Notes: a model not told the origin generated them from the letters alone. DNA of 64,000 nucleotides from Ischnura elegans (GCF_921293095.1 NC_060252.1:75040866-75104865), one strand, 5' to 3'; numbered from the stretch's first letter, positions 1-11,330 are shown. A program made the numbers and translations.

Positions 1-370
1 ATCATATGCTTATATGCCACTTCTTTGCAAGCTTTCAGATACTCCTCTATGAATTCCTCCTCTTCCTTGACATTGGTCAGCTCCTGCTCCTGCTTCTCTC
101 TCCTGGGCTGCTGGATACCTCGATGTCATGAAAGATGCCATAACTCTGCTGCCTGCTTCTATGCCTTAACCTGAACCATTTCCTGTGGTGATGGTGCCCT
201 CTCTGTAACTGGAATGAGAACTTCTGCACCTGCATGGCTTTTCCCCGCCTTCATTACTCCTGCCTTTCATAAGCCATATCCCATCTCTTCCTCATCTAAT
301 TCTGCACATCGAACTAGCAATTTTGCCTTTTTTGCATTAGATTTTGCATCGTCTTCATGCTATCGGAAAT
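1..370 (-). pseudogene. possible decayed coding remnant, acidic coil
   Basis: Read on the minus strand, this stretch gives long open pieces rich in Glu, Lys and Gln (for example EEEEFIEEYLKACKEVAYK near the window edge) broken by stop codons. It continues past the window start. Its composition resembles the coiled tail of Myb/SANT-like accessory proteins found in PIF/Harbinger elements, and a Harbinger transposase fossil lies on the same strand at 1920-2643. That link is inference; no domain is recognisable and it could be chance. Confidence 0.2.
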
Positions 371-1919
371 GTGTTTTGTGATTTTAATTTCAGTGCCAGC
401 CAACAACTTTGTTCTTCCTTAGTAAATTTCTCTTGTTTTTGTAAATGTGTTTAATTTTCATTTAATAAAGCTAAATTCAATTGAACCTGTATAATGTTAT
501 TTAGCTGCATTTCCCAATCCCTATATATGTATATCTTTCTTTCAATCTTTTCAGGTAAAATGATGACATAGGTAAAGGCAAGATGTAATGTAGTATGCAT
601 TCTTTTCATACAGTGAGTGGTCAACATCAAACGTGCAGTATGAGGTTCAAAATGAAGCAATTTTTTGGATAATTTTAACATGTTGGTGAAGGTAACACGA
701 ACTAATGGTTGGAAAAACTTTCGTTTAGCAAATTAAGTGAGTAATATTTATGTTAACGTGTAAGTTATTACTGCCTCCAGGTCAATCATTGCTGCTTTAT
801 CAATTTTATAGTTGCTTTCATGTAAAATTGTAAAAGACGTTTATTCATACCACCCATGAGTGAAAATAATTTAGTACTAATCAAGTAGTATGCTTGAACA
901 ATTCCACTAATTAGTCATTTCACTGCTTACTCAAGGCATTACTGCCTTTAAAGGATCAAAGTTTTTAAAAATTCCATTTTATATTTTAAGTAGTATCAGT
1001 CACATATATCAATCGTCACTGAATATGAAGGTTGATATAGTATGCCTGCGGACTTGATTCTCCTATGTACTAGTGTTCCATTGCTGACATAGAATTCCTT
1101 ATTTACATTCTTGATTACTTGCTCCATGTTGTAAGATATTAATAGCCAATTCAGAATATGAATAACAGGGGTAGGCCTTCCATTACCTTACTCTGTAATT
1201 CCTTCCTTCTATCAGCCCTTCCATCAGACAGTCATGTTTCATTATCTGGCTGATTACCACTCCATTTTTTAATTAAAAGTGATTCTGCTAAGGTTAGTTC
1301 AAATATTTATAATTTTAAAATAGAACTGTTTAATTTTATTTATTTCTTGACATTACATTGCTAAAATCCAATTTTTTGGCATAATTATTATTATCACCCA
1401 TGCATTATTAATGATTATTTATGCATACCATTGTATGTATGTCCCTACAAATATGAAATGGGTACTTTGAAAGGGCCTAACATAATGAGATAGGGTATTA
1501 AATTAGGAGAATGAAGTACCCGTGACAAGAGATAACTCTACCTATCTTCATGTCGTTAACTGTATTTATACATTGTAAGGGACATGCAAAGGAAGTGGGA
1601 GTCTTGGGCAGGAAAGGAAAATGAAGGAACTACCTATATGGATTTTCATTGGAATAATATAATTTTATTCAAGACTAAACAAGACCCATTACAATGGAAC
1701 AGTACAGTATGGAGATGTGTTTCGGAAGAGCTTTATGTATCAGTTAGAAAAATACACTAAAGGGATAAGCAGAATCCCATTTATTAAGAAGTAGAATTAC
1801 TCAGCAACCACGGTTTGCCTCAGCTTGATATTTTCAAACCATAATATGCCTTGAGATGAAGCTGCCAATTTCAACATAAGATACGTTGTGATAAACTTGG
1901 TAAATAAACATTTACATAC
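371..1919. other. AT-rich stretch, nothing recognised
   Basis: No convincing reading frame, TIR pair or tRNA-like box was seen. The 3' part of the Harbinger transposase would be expected here on the minus strand, but no conserved motif could be read. Confidence 0.5.
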
Positions 1920-2643
1920 CTTTACGTTTAATGAAAACCATATGATCTATTCCGGTTTCCGTACAATTAGCCTAACTCTCCCCCCGAACTCACAGTAGGA
2001 ACATAGGTGCAGTCGATACCACCCAATACGTATACTCTAGGAAATCAACCTTTGTCATAAAAAGATGTCTTACATCTAGCAGTATTTTCCTCTGAAATTG
2101 GCAACTTATGTTTACATTTGTAACGAGGTATCAATGCCACCAGGTCATTACTGATGCTCTGTAACGGTTACCAAATATTTTGAACTCAATACCTTATAAC
2201 ACTTCCCCTCCAAATGGAAAATTTTCATTCATACAATTTCCAAACTAAGGAGAAATCATACCTTAATTATTCTCAACACCGTCCCCTGAGCAACTCCGGG
2301 TAGATCGCCACAAACTAGATTTAATACTGTGTTACATAATCAAAGCGATAATATAAATCTTGCGTAAAAATACCACATACCTGGAATGACCCGGAGGCAT
2401 AAAACCTAAAGGCAATTAGCAGTTTTAACATATACGGAATCGTCAGAACACGATTGCTTAAATGTTCACTCCATTCAGAGGGTAAAATAACGTCTGTTAC
2501 GGTTCATATTGTGAAGCGATACCTCTGGAGAAATTCCTTTCTGAATAGTAGTACTCAATGATATTCTACCTATCCCTTAAGTGTATTCGTCCAACATAAA
2601 TATACGACTCTTTCAACACATACCTTGAAAATTCAGCATCCAT
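1920..2643 (-). pseudogene. PIF/Harbinger transposase fossil (multi-exon)
   Basis: Minus-strand translation matches the order of a PIF/Harbinger (HARBI1-like) DDE nuclease. Exon 1 (2643-2381) opens with MDAEFSR and ends in LKLLIAFRFYASGSFQ, the typical N-terminal helical region. Exon 2 (2314-2262) encodes CGDLPGVAQGTVLRIIK, the helix-turn-helix. Exon 3 (2158-1920) reads SISNDLVALIPRY, then FYDKG-stop-FPRVYVLGGIDCTYV and SSGGELG, matching the family pattern G-x-I-D-x-T-H-V/I followed by GGE; the D of GGIDCT is the first catalytic Asp. The pieces are separated by 66-bp and 103-bp introns with GT donors (GTATG) and AG acceptors. In-frame stops and shifts show it is dead, and the C-terminal half with the remaining catalytic residues was not found. 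The element ends were not located. Confidence 0.78.
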
Positions 2644-3389
2644 TTCATAACAACGGTTGTTTACTTACAGACTTAACGCTTTTTTCGTTCTTTTTATACG
2701 TTTCCTCATAACAGGCATATATTATGAAACAAATAAATATCATCACGTTAAAAAAGCGTAATTTTTATGGAATTTTGATCGCATACTGCAAAATGTGTCC
2801 GGAAAAAAATGACAAAATCCGGAGGTTAACAACGCATTCCGCCATATTAGGCCTTGAAACAGTTCCTACAATTTAGAAGGGTGGTCTGATCCATGCTCAA
2901 AATAGTAGGGAGAAATTCGGTAAGCTTGTAGATGGAGTTGATTCTACTAAGAAGGAGGTACGTTTAAAAAACGCTTGGAGGTTGATTTCCCCCTAGTAAC
3001 GCGTCACACAGGAAGAGTCGTTCCTCTAGGAACGTCTTAAAATACGGCCCTTAGTCTTTCATTAAAAATATATCAAGTATGTATACTTAAAGTGTAAATA
3101 GATGCAAATAAAATACAAAAATACATTGTAAAACAAAGTAAATCATAACTTGGCATTTAATAATCTAAAAATTAAATAGTTAAAAATAAATTCTTGACCA
3201 GGAGATATGTATAAATATCATATAGGGCATTTAAAACAAAGTTTCTATTTATGCAATAATTATTTATAACTACAAGTGTCACCTACCCACAATGAAATTA
3301 TGTAATGAAATGTTCTCGTTACATTTTTGGGAGGACTGCATTAGTCATATGCATATAGAGGGGTAGGAAGGAAAAAAAAGGTTGGGATA
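2644..3389. other. AT-rich stretch, nothing recognised
   Basis: This lies upstream of the Harbinger fossil and probably still belongs to that element in part. No TIR pair was found. Confidence 0.45.
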
Positions 3390-4080
3390 CGCGGGATTAA
3401 ACGATTTGCTTTGTTTGGGGCAGCGGCAGAGTCGTGCTCCCGCCAAGTGTCTGCTTTGGACCGCTCCTTCTCTTCCGGATGTCCCGGCTGGAACTGCCAC
3501 AACCCGCGAACTTGACCGCTCGTGAACCCAGAGGTTGGGCGCAAGGCTTCGCGTCCTCGTCGCATCTACATATTTTCGTCTTATCGCACGCTCATCTCCC
3601 ATTTCGTCTCATCCTCCCTTTACTTTCTTATCTACTCCCACCCCTACCTTATATGTCACAGCCCCTCCCCCCTCTCCTCTCCGTCACGCACCTGTTCCCA
3701 AGACAACAGCGAAATGGCTCGTGAGTTGCCGTTCCCACGTGTCTGGTTGGGCCGAGGGACCTGGTTAGAGGCTACCGACAGGTGAGAAAGGCCCGGTGCT
3801 CGCCGTGAGGACCCAGAGGTAGACGAGGCTAGAGGGGAGCCGTGGTTCGGTGCATGTGAGCCGTTGGGCGCCCAAGACGAATATCAAATTCGCCGCCATG
3901 CATCGGCCTCCTCGTACATGCGCGCTGCTCACGCACGTAAACATTCGACTCTTTCTTCGCTGGCGGATGACGTAAAGAAGAAATTCGACGATCGGGATCA
4001 CTTGAGGCATCGCAGTCTGGTGGGGAGGTTTTTTTTGTCAAGGTTCATTGTGAGGTCTTCATTGTTTTCACGCATAAGAT
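3390..4080. promoter_or_regulatory. CpG-rich block, possible promoter / first exon
   Basis: A sharp rise in GC and CpG against AT-rich flanks. On the + strand an ATG at about 3715 in a reasonable context (AGCGAAATGGC) opens a 22-codon frame that runs into a consensus splice donor (GACAG/GTGAGA, about 3781). This is the pattern of a short first coding exon, but there is no homology to test it and overlapping frames on both strands are open by GC content alone. It could equally be a decayed CpG island. Confidence 0.25.
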
Positions 4081-4998
4081 CTGTCGCGTTTCAGAAGGCC
4101 TCAGGGAGCGTTTTTCCATCAATTCTCCTATTTTGGTTTTTTATAAATGTAAGCTAAGTGCAATGTAAAAATATACCACTTGGGTAATTTTATTGAGAAC
4201 ATGAAATATTTCGCTTGTATTATGCCACTGTGTAATAATATAATGAAACCTTCTGACAGGCCTTATAGATTTGAAAAATCAATTTTCTATAAATGCAAAG
4301 AAAGGCATTCTCTCATTAAAAGTTTTTCTGTCGTGTATCCTTTCTGCAGGAAATGCTCAAGAGCCTGATCCAAGTTTGAGTCGTATTCTGAGGGAAAGGA
4401 TTTAAGTTTTGTTTAAGAGAAAAGCTATTTTTTTTGCTGTCTAGAGTTTTATTTATCGTACGTGACAGGGTTATTTGGAAATGGGTGGCTCGAAGGAACA
4501 CATAGGCACAAGGAATAAAATTAATCTTCAAAGGGCTTACTTTGTCAAATATTGCCATTGAATAGATTGTAATAACTCTCAATTATAACTTTTCCACAAG
4601 TTTTTATAGCCATGTCTTTTTAATGATTGCAATAGCATCAAGATTTTCAAAAGGTTACAATACAACGGACTATTTTAGCTTGGCAATCTAATTACGGGAT
4701 ACATACAATTTTAGGTCAGCAAAAATACAGCATTGGTTTACAATTAATTATAATTTCTTTAAACTGACTGGCAATGACTTATTCAACGTGGTAAAGGTTA
4801 CGACAAAGACTATTCGAATTTGGTGATGCGGAGTACCAGAATATATGCTATAAAAATTGTTTTCGGTGGTAAAATTTGTAAATGTTGTGGAATCACCCCT
4901 CCATTAATCTCGTTAGTTTTTAGACTAAAGTATTTTCCTTTTGCGCAAGAAGTACTGAGAAGTTTTTAATGGCATGGTGGCTTATTTTTTCTGGCGGG
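4081..4998. other. AT-rich stretch, nothing recognised
   Basis: No coding, repeat or RNA signal was seen. Confidence 0.5.
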
Positions 4999-5364
4999 TC
5001 AAAATACATAGCTTTCGTATCCTCCACAGAATACAGGTGAATGATTTTTCTTCCCAATACATAAATACCACCCTACGTTCTCTGTGGTGGTCGCCAGCAA
5101 ATCGATCGCCTGTTTACTCATCCTTTTGAGTTCACAGCACTTGGTTACCACTCCTTGGTTACGCCGGAATACATCAACAACCAAGGGCGGTTGTGTCGTG
5201 AAAGCTTTATCGACGGAATTTCCGCCTTCCGCGCCAGACGCCCGAAGTGAATCATCGAGAATATACCCCATTCGCAACACACCTTCAACACCCCATGCTC
5301 TCTCAAAACGTTTAAATCGGCTCGCGATACTGACGAAAATAGCGTGAAAATCTATTCGCGACAT
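4999..5364 (-). CDS. unrecognised ORF, 121 codons
   Basis: An open frame of 121 codons in a GC-richer patch. The product is mixed in composition (SRFKRFERAWGVEGVLRMGY near the N-terminus), with no signal peptide, membrane span or known motif that I recognise. The opposite strand is also open for 87 codons over the same bases, which weakens the case. It may be a transposon remnant or chance. Confidence 0.2.
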   Translation of the reverse strand: MSRIDFHAIFVSIASRFKRFERAWGVEGVLRMGYILDDSLRASGAEGGNSVDKAFTTQPPLVVDVFRRNQGVVTKCCELKRMSKQAIDLLATTTENVGWYLCIGKKNHSPVFCGGYESYVF

Positions 5365-5631
5365 GGGCGGATATAGCGGATAAGAGCCCCTTTCCCTCCG
5401 ACGCTAAAAAAAATGGACAAGATATTTAATAAGGCTATCATTACGTTCGTTTGTTTATTGTATCATGAAATCTCAATCTAAGTCTTGAAGCCAAGTCAAG
5501 AAGACAGATTTGCCGTTCATAGGTCATTCGGTAGTCAGAGCTCGAAAAAAAGCATCGTCCAAGTGGGAAAGAGGCTCAAAAATTGTCGTTCTTATATCTG
5601 TATGTAACTTATTTATATTTTCATATTAATA

Positions 5632-5946
5632 CATGACTGTACCCAGCGAGGAGCAATGGGGAGCAGCTGTCCCCTCCCCTAGAAGCAAAAATTACAAAGT
5701 CTTTAAGCAAAATCAGTACTTAATTGAAACGAAAGTATTCGATAAATTATCTTCAAACCCACGAAAAATGATATTCATTAATGTAAGTTATCTAACTAAA
5801 ATAAAACAATTTTTTCAAGGAAATAATCTCATAAAATAATAAAGCGCTGTTATAATTTTCTTCAAATGTCGGTTTCATTCATCTTTTCGATGATAAACTG
5901 TCACATTGCCCCCCCCCCCTTACTTATGATCCTGGGTACGCCCTTG
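5632..5946. mobile_element. hAT-type MITE with perfect 8-bp TSD
   Basis: A 315-bp element flanked by identical 8-bp direct repeats TATTAATA (5624-5631 and 5947-5954), the target-site length of hAT transposons. The right terminus, read inward, is CAAGGGCGTACCCAGG; the left terminus (CATGACTGTACCCAG) is a diverged partner. A C10 run lies near 5909. It carries no coding capacity. The interior is shared with 59157-59520 (for example GTCTTTAAGCAAAATCAGTA and CACGAAAAATGATAT). Confidence 0.8.
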
Positions 5947-5954
5947 TATTAATA

Positions 5955-6424
5955 ACTTTAATATTTATAAAAAGAGATTTCGTACAGTACTTTCTGCATG
6001 TTATTTTTAATCTCAAATATGGCTAGACCGTTCGCCTATCAGACCCTTGTGCCCCCCAGAAAAAAATCCTGGATCCCCCTTGATATACGATAAGGCATTG
6101 AGAAGGTGACCGACAGCAGAGGGCATTTGAGCCGTGATGGAAGGTCATGGAAAGGGTGGAGAGCAAGATCCGGTTTATAGAAAATTTATAACTAAAATAA
6201 GCAATAAATTAATAGTAGATGCGGCTTAGTGTGAGATTCAAGTGAGTACCCATACTTCAATACTGGCGTTCAAGGTAAAAAAAGGGCCGATTCTGATGAA
6301 TTTAACGTAGGGTTTGGTCGATTTTGAAGTGACGGATGATTAGCGTGAAATTTTGGAAGGCGCAGTTTCGTAGTTATTTTTTAATGCGCTTTTCATCAGT
6401 TTTCGTTTTGTTTTTGTTTTCTCT
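5955..6424. other. no feature recognised
   Basis: AT-rich and without a readable gene. The segment near 6040-6080 (CCCCCCAGAAAAAAATCC) resembles a G/C-tract MITE end, but no partner TIR was found. Confidence 0.4.
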
Positions 6425-6640
6425 TAGCGTAAGTCGTGGAGAGAAGTATAGAACTCCAGGTAATAAATCAATGCGGCTGAGTAACAACTGAACTCAACAT
6501 CCATACCTTATAACATACATAATAATATATATTTATTGCTCCTTAATCAATTTAAACCTTTGAAAATCAAAGATACAAATCTAACATTGGATAGCTAGAG
6601 TCATATTGCCTCTTGTAGGGATCACCTTCAGAAATATAAT
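6425..6640 (+). repeat. dispersed repeat R1, internally deleted copy
   Basis: Shares both ends with the longer copy at 8252-8660: GTAAGTCGTGGAGAGAAGTA at the start, and the TATATATTTATTGCTCC and GTAGGGATCACCTTC blocks at the end. The roughly 190-bp middle section (tRNA-like motif to CTCTCAAACCATACC) is missing here. Confidence 0.7.
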
Positions 6641-7424
6641 CATAATACTTATGATTGGCATGTTCCAAGGATATCTATTACTACCACGAATCCCCATTAT
6701 TCCGACAGATATGCCAAATGAATAAAAACGGGTTTAATTTCCAATTAGATTGGCCTTCGCAATGACAAGTGTCAAGGCCAAATGATGTCTTTTTGTGGCT
6801 TTGAGTCACACCGCGATCTTCATACGGACAATTATACGTGGCATGTTCACGCGTGGGTAAACATTTCAGTTTGTTTTTTTTTTTTGCTAAAGATAGATTT
6901 ACTAAAAATATCGTACACTCCATTGAACGAAGAGGCTGATAATGTCTTTTTAATAGTCATAATTTGTGATAGATATGTAATTTCAACTTTATTGATTACT
7001 AGCAGAGAAGTGGGAAACTTGGAACTTGGATTTCATGGTCACATGGCGGGATTTTTAGGTAAAAGAACAAAGCAGGTCTGATGATGGTATGTATATATGT
7101 AACTGCAAACAATGGAAACAATGATTTCTGTATATCGCGCACGGGATGAACTTACGCATGCCCCAGAAAAAAGTTTTGCACCAAGAGTATTAATAGGTAA
7201 GAGTAGAATCCTGTTAGTTATGTTTTACCAGACAGTGTCAAGGGTTTTGTCCACCCAGCAGGATTAGCAACCACAGAAGTTGCAGGAAGTGACGTAACTA
7301 ATGGAAATGAAATAAGGACGCAAATTACGCGTCGTACAAAACCAAAAGTAGCACTACGTGATTTGGGAGCATGAGGTGCACCTACGAACTAACTTTGGTT
7401 GACAAACAGACCTCCTCTTCTATA
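6641..7424. other. no feature recognised
   Basis: Contains an open frame of 99 codons on the + strand (6782-7081) that is Phe/Ile-rich because of AT content and has no recognisable motif. Confidence 0.4.
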
Positions 7425-7426
7425 TA

Positions 7427-7989
7427 CATGGTGTCACATTTATCTTGACCACCTGAAATAACTTTTGTCCAGATGCAAATTCAAACATGTGTCAAGTAAA
7501 TGTTCATTATCCGTCAGGGGGGCATCGATAAGCATGATTGCCTTCCTTGTAGCTTTGTTATTTACAAAGATATGAACAGCGGTATGTCTTTTTAAAATGG
7601 GGATTTACATTTTTAATTCGGCATTTCATTTCCTCTCATAAAGACTTATTCAAAAATGTATCACAGTGGACCATTAACATGAACAGAACGTTATGAAAGC
7701 ATAAGAAACTCGTCTACTTACTGGAGTTAGCAGTAAACAAATGACAAGCAAGTCAAAACATAAAAAAAGTCACTTTAAGCCCGGGACCACAACCGCGTCC
7801 ACGTCTAGGGTGCCATTTAAAAAAGACATACCGCTGTTCATATCTTTGTAAATAACAAAGCTACAAGGAAAGCAATCATGCTGATTAATGCCCCCCTGAC
7901 GGCTTATGAACATTTGCTTGACACATATTTTTGAATTTTCATCTCGACATATAGTTACTTCGGGTGGTCAGGATAAATGGGACACCTTG
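7427..7989. mobile_element. Tc1/mariner-type foldback MITE
   Basis: The two ends form inverted arms of about 175 bp (7427-7600 and 7812-7989) around a spacer of about 210 bp. The outer TIR reads CAAGGTGTCCCATTTATC in from the right and CATGGTGTCACATTTATC in from the left. TA dinucleotides flank both ends (7425-7426 and 7990-7991), as expected for Tc1/mariner targets. The inner arm segments around TTTGTTATTTACAAAGATA are almost identical, suggesting recent origin or arm conversion. No transposase is present. Confidence 0.8.
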
Positions 7990-8251
7990 TACATAAAAGA
8001 TAATAAAAGTACAATGAATTTAAAAAAATGCGTGCTTACTGCTTTGTATAGGTCAACATTGTTCACAGCATCATCCTTTTTCAGCCATATACCACATCCC
8101 CACAAAATTACAATCAGTTAGTTATTTTTTATTTCACCACCAAAATATTTATTATAAATAATTTATAAGGCAAAACAACGATTGCCGGGTCAGCTAGTAT
8201 ACAATAAAGAAACACTAATACATTCTACCAATAGATATCAATTGTTTTCTT

Positions 8252-8660
8252 ATGGCGTAAGTCGTGGAGAGAAGTATAGAACTCCGGAAAATAAATCAAT
8301 GCGGCTGAGTAACTGAACTCAACATTTATTTATTTTAAGCTCCGTAAGTCACGTGCTAGAATCTCACCTGGATAAGATTCGAGTCTAACCTGGAAAAAAC
8401 ATCCCTTCAAATTGAGTTTTGACCACAAGCGCCTCTCCTACGAAATGGTTCGGAAGCTCGTTCCATAAAAATCGTCTAGACGCTATTGAAGAATAGTGGC
8501 AATGAGAAATCCAAAATACCACTCTCTCAAACCATACCTTTTAATATACATAACAATATATATTTATTGCTCCTTAAGCAATTTAAACCTTTGCAAATCA
8601 AAGATACCAATATAATTTTCTATAGCTAGAGGCTACTGCCTGTTGTAGGGATCACCTTCG
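8252..8660 (+). repeat. dispersed repeat R1, full-length copy
   Basis: The longest of three related copies (also 6425-6640 and 9397-9592). It contains a degraded tRNA-like box B (GATTCGAGTC near 8378) inside AGAATCTCACCTGG, and a distinctive block ACCACAAGCGCCTCTCC. It may be an old SINE or a non-autonomous element; no target duplication was found. Confidence 0.65.
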
Positions 8661-8799
8661 ACAAAAAAGGACAAAATTAGCCTGCTCTTAAGGAAAGGAT
8701 CCAAGGGGACCACGGATTAGGGTGACCATCCATCAGACGGAGTACTGTACATGAAACGCCCTTAAACCAAACAAGAAGGAATATGGTAGTCTCGGGATA

Positions 8800-8890
8800 C
8801 TCTCTCCCATCGCTGATATTTGAACCGGACCCACTGGTAGCGTGGATAGATAACACTCCGAGCAGAAATGATTTTCTTCTGGAGAAAGAC
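8800..8890 (-). repeat. tRNA-like SINE head, degraded
   Basis: On the minus strand a box-B-like GGTTCAAATAT is preceded at tRNA spacing by CTACCAGTGGGTCC. This fits a decayed tRNA-derived SINE head lying just upstream of the SINE1 copy on the opposite strand. Confidence 0.4.
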
Positions 8891-8946
8891 GCTTCCTTAT
8901 TCCAAATTATTAATTTAGGTACACATGAATCCGACGCGGAATGTCC

Positions 8947-9065
8947 GACCTCTGTGTCCATGGGGTAAAGTTCTCGCCTGCCAAAGCAGAGGTAATGGGT
9001 TCGAGTCCCACCTGGGAAAGTTACCCTTATCCAGGGCATGGAATTTTGTGTACGTTTGATTATTA
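8947..9065 (+). repeat. SINE1 (tRNA-derived) copy
   Basis: The tRNA-like head has a diverged box A (TGTCCATGGGGTAAAGTTC) and a box B (GGGTTCGAGTCCC), followed by the family tail TTACCCTTATCCAGGGCATGG. The same order of blocks occurs at 51928-52135 and, reversed, at 34694-34801, so this is a dispersed Pol III-type retroposon and not a tRNA gene. Confidence 0.75.
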
Positions 9066-9396
9066 AATGTTTTCAAAAACCGCGATGTAAAACCAGAATA
9101 GTTCTGTTTTCGGAGGGCAGGAAATATATATTATAAATTATCACGGACCAACGCAGTTGCGCAAAGCATGAGTGCAGCAAAGATTGGGCATAATAAATGT
9201 AGACCAGGGTGTGGTCTTATTTCTCTCTTATAGAGAAATACTTTTTTGTAACCCATATTTTCTCAATTCTAAACGGTATGGGGTTGTGTCAGTTTAAACA
9301 TGTTTTACACCAGCAAGATCGATTACCAGTGTTTTTTTACGTAATGCTAGCAATTACTATATTATCAGAGGATAGGATAAAGTTCTCTCACGCCAA

Positions 9397-9592
9397 TCCG
9401 TAAGTCGCGGGCTAGAATCTCACCTGGAAAAGATTCGAGTCTCTCCTGGAAAAAACTTCCCTTCTAATTGAGTTTTGACCACAAGCGCCTCTCCTACGAA
9501 ATGGTTCGGAATAACCATAACAATCGTCTAGACGCTTTTGAAGAATAGTGGCAGTGAGAAACCCAACATACCACTCTCTCAAACCTTAAATA
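9397..9592 (+). repeat. dispersed repeat R1, 5'-truncated copy
   Basis: Matches the middle of the 8252-8660 copy from CCGTAAGTCGCGGGCTAGAA to ACCACTCTCTCAAACC and lacks both outer blocks. Confidence 0.65.
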
Positions 9593-9877
9593 TTCATGCC
9601 AATAAAACCATTTCCCTGACATCAAATAGCGATGCTTCATCGGTAGGACATGGTTGTATCCATTAAGTAAATGAAATATTCCTACGATCCACCATAAATA
9701 ATTTATGTCTGCGTCGAGTTCATACCTCACGCTCATACCTGATATTACCTGCACTTTTCCACTCATTTTCATGTGTAAACTTTTTCAACCTTATATACGT
9801 TCCTGACATATAACTTTCATATCTTGAATACAGTGTGTATAACCCAGTAGTTGCCACTCAAGAAGTCTTCCTCTATC

Positions 9878-10250
9878 TACCACTACATTTCGCTAATTCC
9901 GGGCGTATTCAGGTTCATTCTTTACATTTCCACCTTCAAATTCTCCAGTTTTCCTAAGTTTCGAAGCGATCACACGTTCCAAATACCTATCCTTAAAATC
10001 TTATCACAGTTGACCAATGTCTTCTCTCGGGTAGTCCCCAAAAGGAGACTACCCGAATATATGTAAAAGAGAATATAAGTAAAAAATTCTTGCGTTTTCA
10101 ATAGTATTTCTTAATGGATTACGAATGATTTAAATAAGATTTTACATCTGGCATGTTACCAAAGTTCTATAAAATATCTCAAAAATGTGTAAACTTAAAA
10201 GTTGAACCCAGAAACTTTCTAGGCGTATTATTATAGGCATGGTAACATTT
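9878..10250 (-). mobile_element. LINE 5' region and endonuclease start, left arm
   Basis: Minus-strand translation near 9885-9990 reads LRIGIWNV-stop-SLRNLGKLENLK and later GISEM, matching the start of an apurinic-like endonuclease domain of non-LTR retrotransposons (pattern K-I-G-T-W-N-V-R-S-L ... G-I-S-E-x-R-W). Upstream of it on this strand is untranslated sequence with a short hairpin (GGGTAGTC ... GACTACCC, 10029-10055). The whole block is an inverted partner of 10522-10883, so two copies lie head-to-head. Confidence 0.72.
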
Positions 10251-10521
10251 AATAAATAGATGTAGTAGTGCGATGTGGAGGGAAATGGGAAACCAGCATT
10301 TTATTATCCCGAGCAGTCGCAACTACTCCACCCGTTATTCTAAATACATGACGGCATTCTCACGGGAAAAATATTCCGGAGGTTAACTAGTCTCCCATTC
10401 AAATCTCCGTTTGGGAGTACCCGAGAGAATGCGTTGGTAATATGTGATAAGATTTTAAGGATAGGTACATGTTACCTATCGTTAAAATCTTATCTCTCAA
10501 AGGTACATGTACCTGTACAAA
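10251..10521. repeat. spacer between LINE arms, with extra palindrome
   Basis: Holds another partial copy of the same 5' unit (GGGAGTACCCGAGAG near 10408). A tight palindrome at about 10449-10492 has arms GATAAGATTTTAAGGATAGG and its near complement. Confidence 0.5.
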
Positions 10522-11330
10522 TAAATGTTACCACGAGCATTATAATACGCTCAGTAAGTTTCTTGAACTTTAAAGTTTTCACATTTTTTAGATATTTTAT
10601 AGAACTTTGGTGACATGCCAGATGTAAAATCTTACTTACACCATTCGTCATAACTTAATAAATACTATTAAAAACGCAAGAATGTTTACATACATTTTCT
10701 TTCTCGGGTAGTCTCCAAGCGGAGACTACCCGAGAGAATTCATTGGTCAACTATGATAAGCTTTTAAGGATAGGCACTTGGAACGTTTGATCGCTTGGAA
10801 ACTCCTTTAAACTAAATAGTCTGAAAGTGGTAATGTGAAGACTGAACCTGAATACGCCAGGAATCAGCGAAATGAAGTGGCAGAGAGAGGGATACTTTTT
10901 GAGTAGAAACTACAGGGTTAAACTCGCTGTATTCAACATAATTAAGAGATATGCGAGGAAAGTATGGCAGGTTGAAAAATTGAAGGAGGGTAAGCATCAC
11001 CTAGTACTTGAATAAGCACTAGAGAGTAAAATAAAAGAGGATGTTACCGAAAAATCAGGGGTAGATAGCTGGAAAATCATTAAAAGTGGTATGAAGAAGG
11101 CCGCAAAAAGAGTTCTTGAGGGTAGCTGTCAAGAAAAATACATGGATCACGGACGAATTCTTAGAGCTCGTGGAAGAAAGAGGAAATTGCAAAAAAGTGC
11201 GCAAAACCCGAAGAGAGGCAACTGAACTACAAGATGATGAGAAACGAAATAAGACGCTAAGCGAGGAAAAAAAGAGAAATGTTGATGAAGTATATGTGCG
11301 AAGATGTGCACAATCTTATCTTTGACAACA
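10522..11330 (+). pseudogene. LINE ORF2 endonuclease/linker remnant, right arm
   Basis: The first 360 bp is the inverted partner of 9878-10250, including the hairpin GGGTAGTCTCCAAGCGGAGA (10714-). Coding remnant starts near 10762 (LKDRHLERLIAWKLL-like frame, diverged from IGTWNVRSL). A clearer frame at 11116-11325 (KNTWITDEFLELVEERGNCK followed by a Lys/Arg/Glu-rich helix) matches the W-I/V-T-E-E-x-L-E-L-M-E-E-R-R motif between the endonuclease and reverse transcriptase domains of RTE-like elements. Stops and shifts break it. No reverse transcriptase follows, so the copy is truncated or rearranged. Confidence 0.6.
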
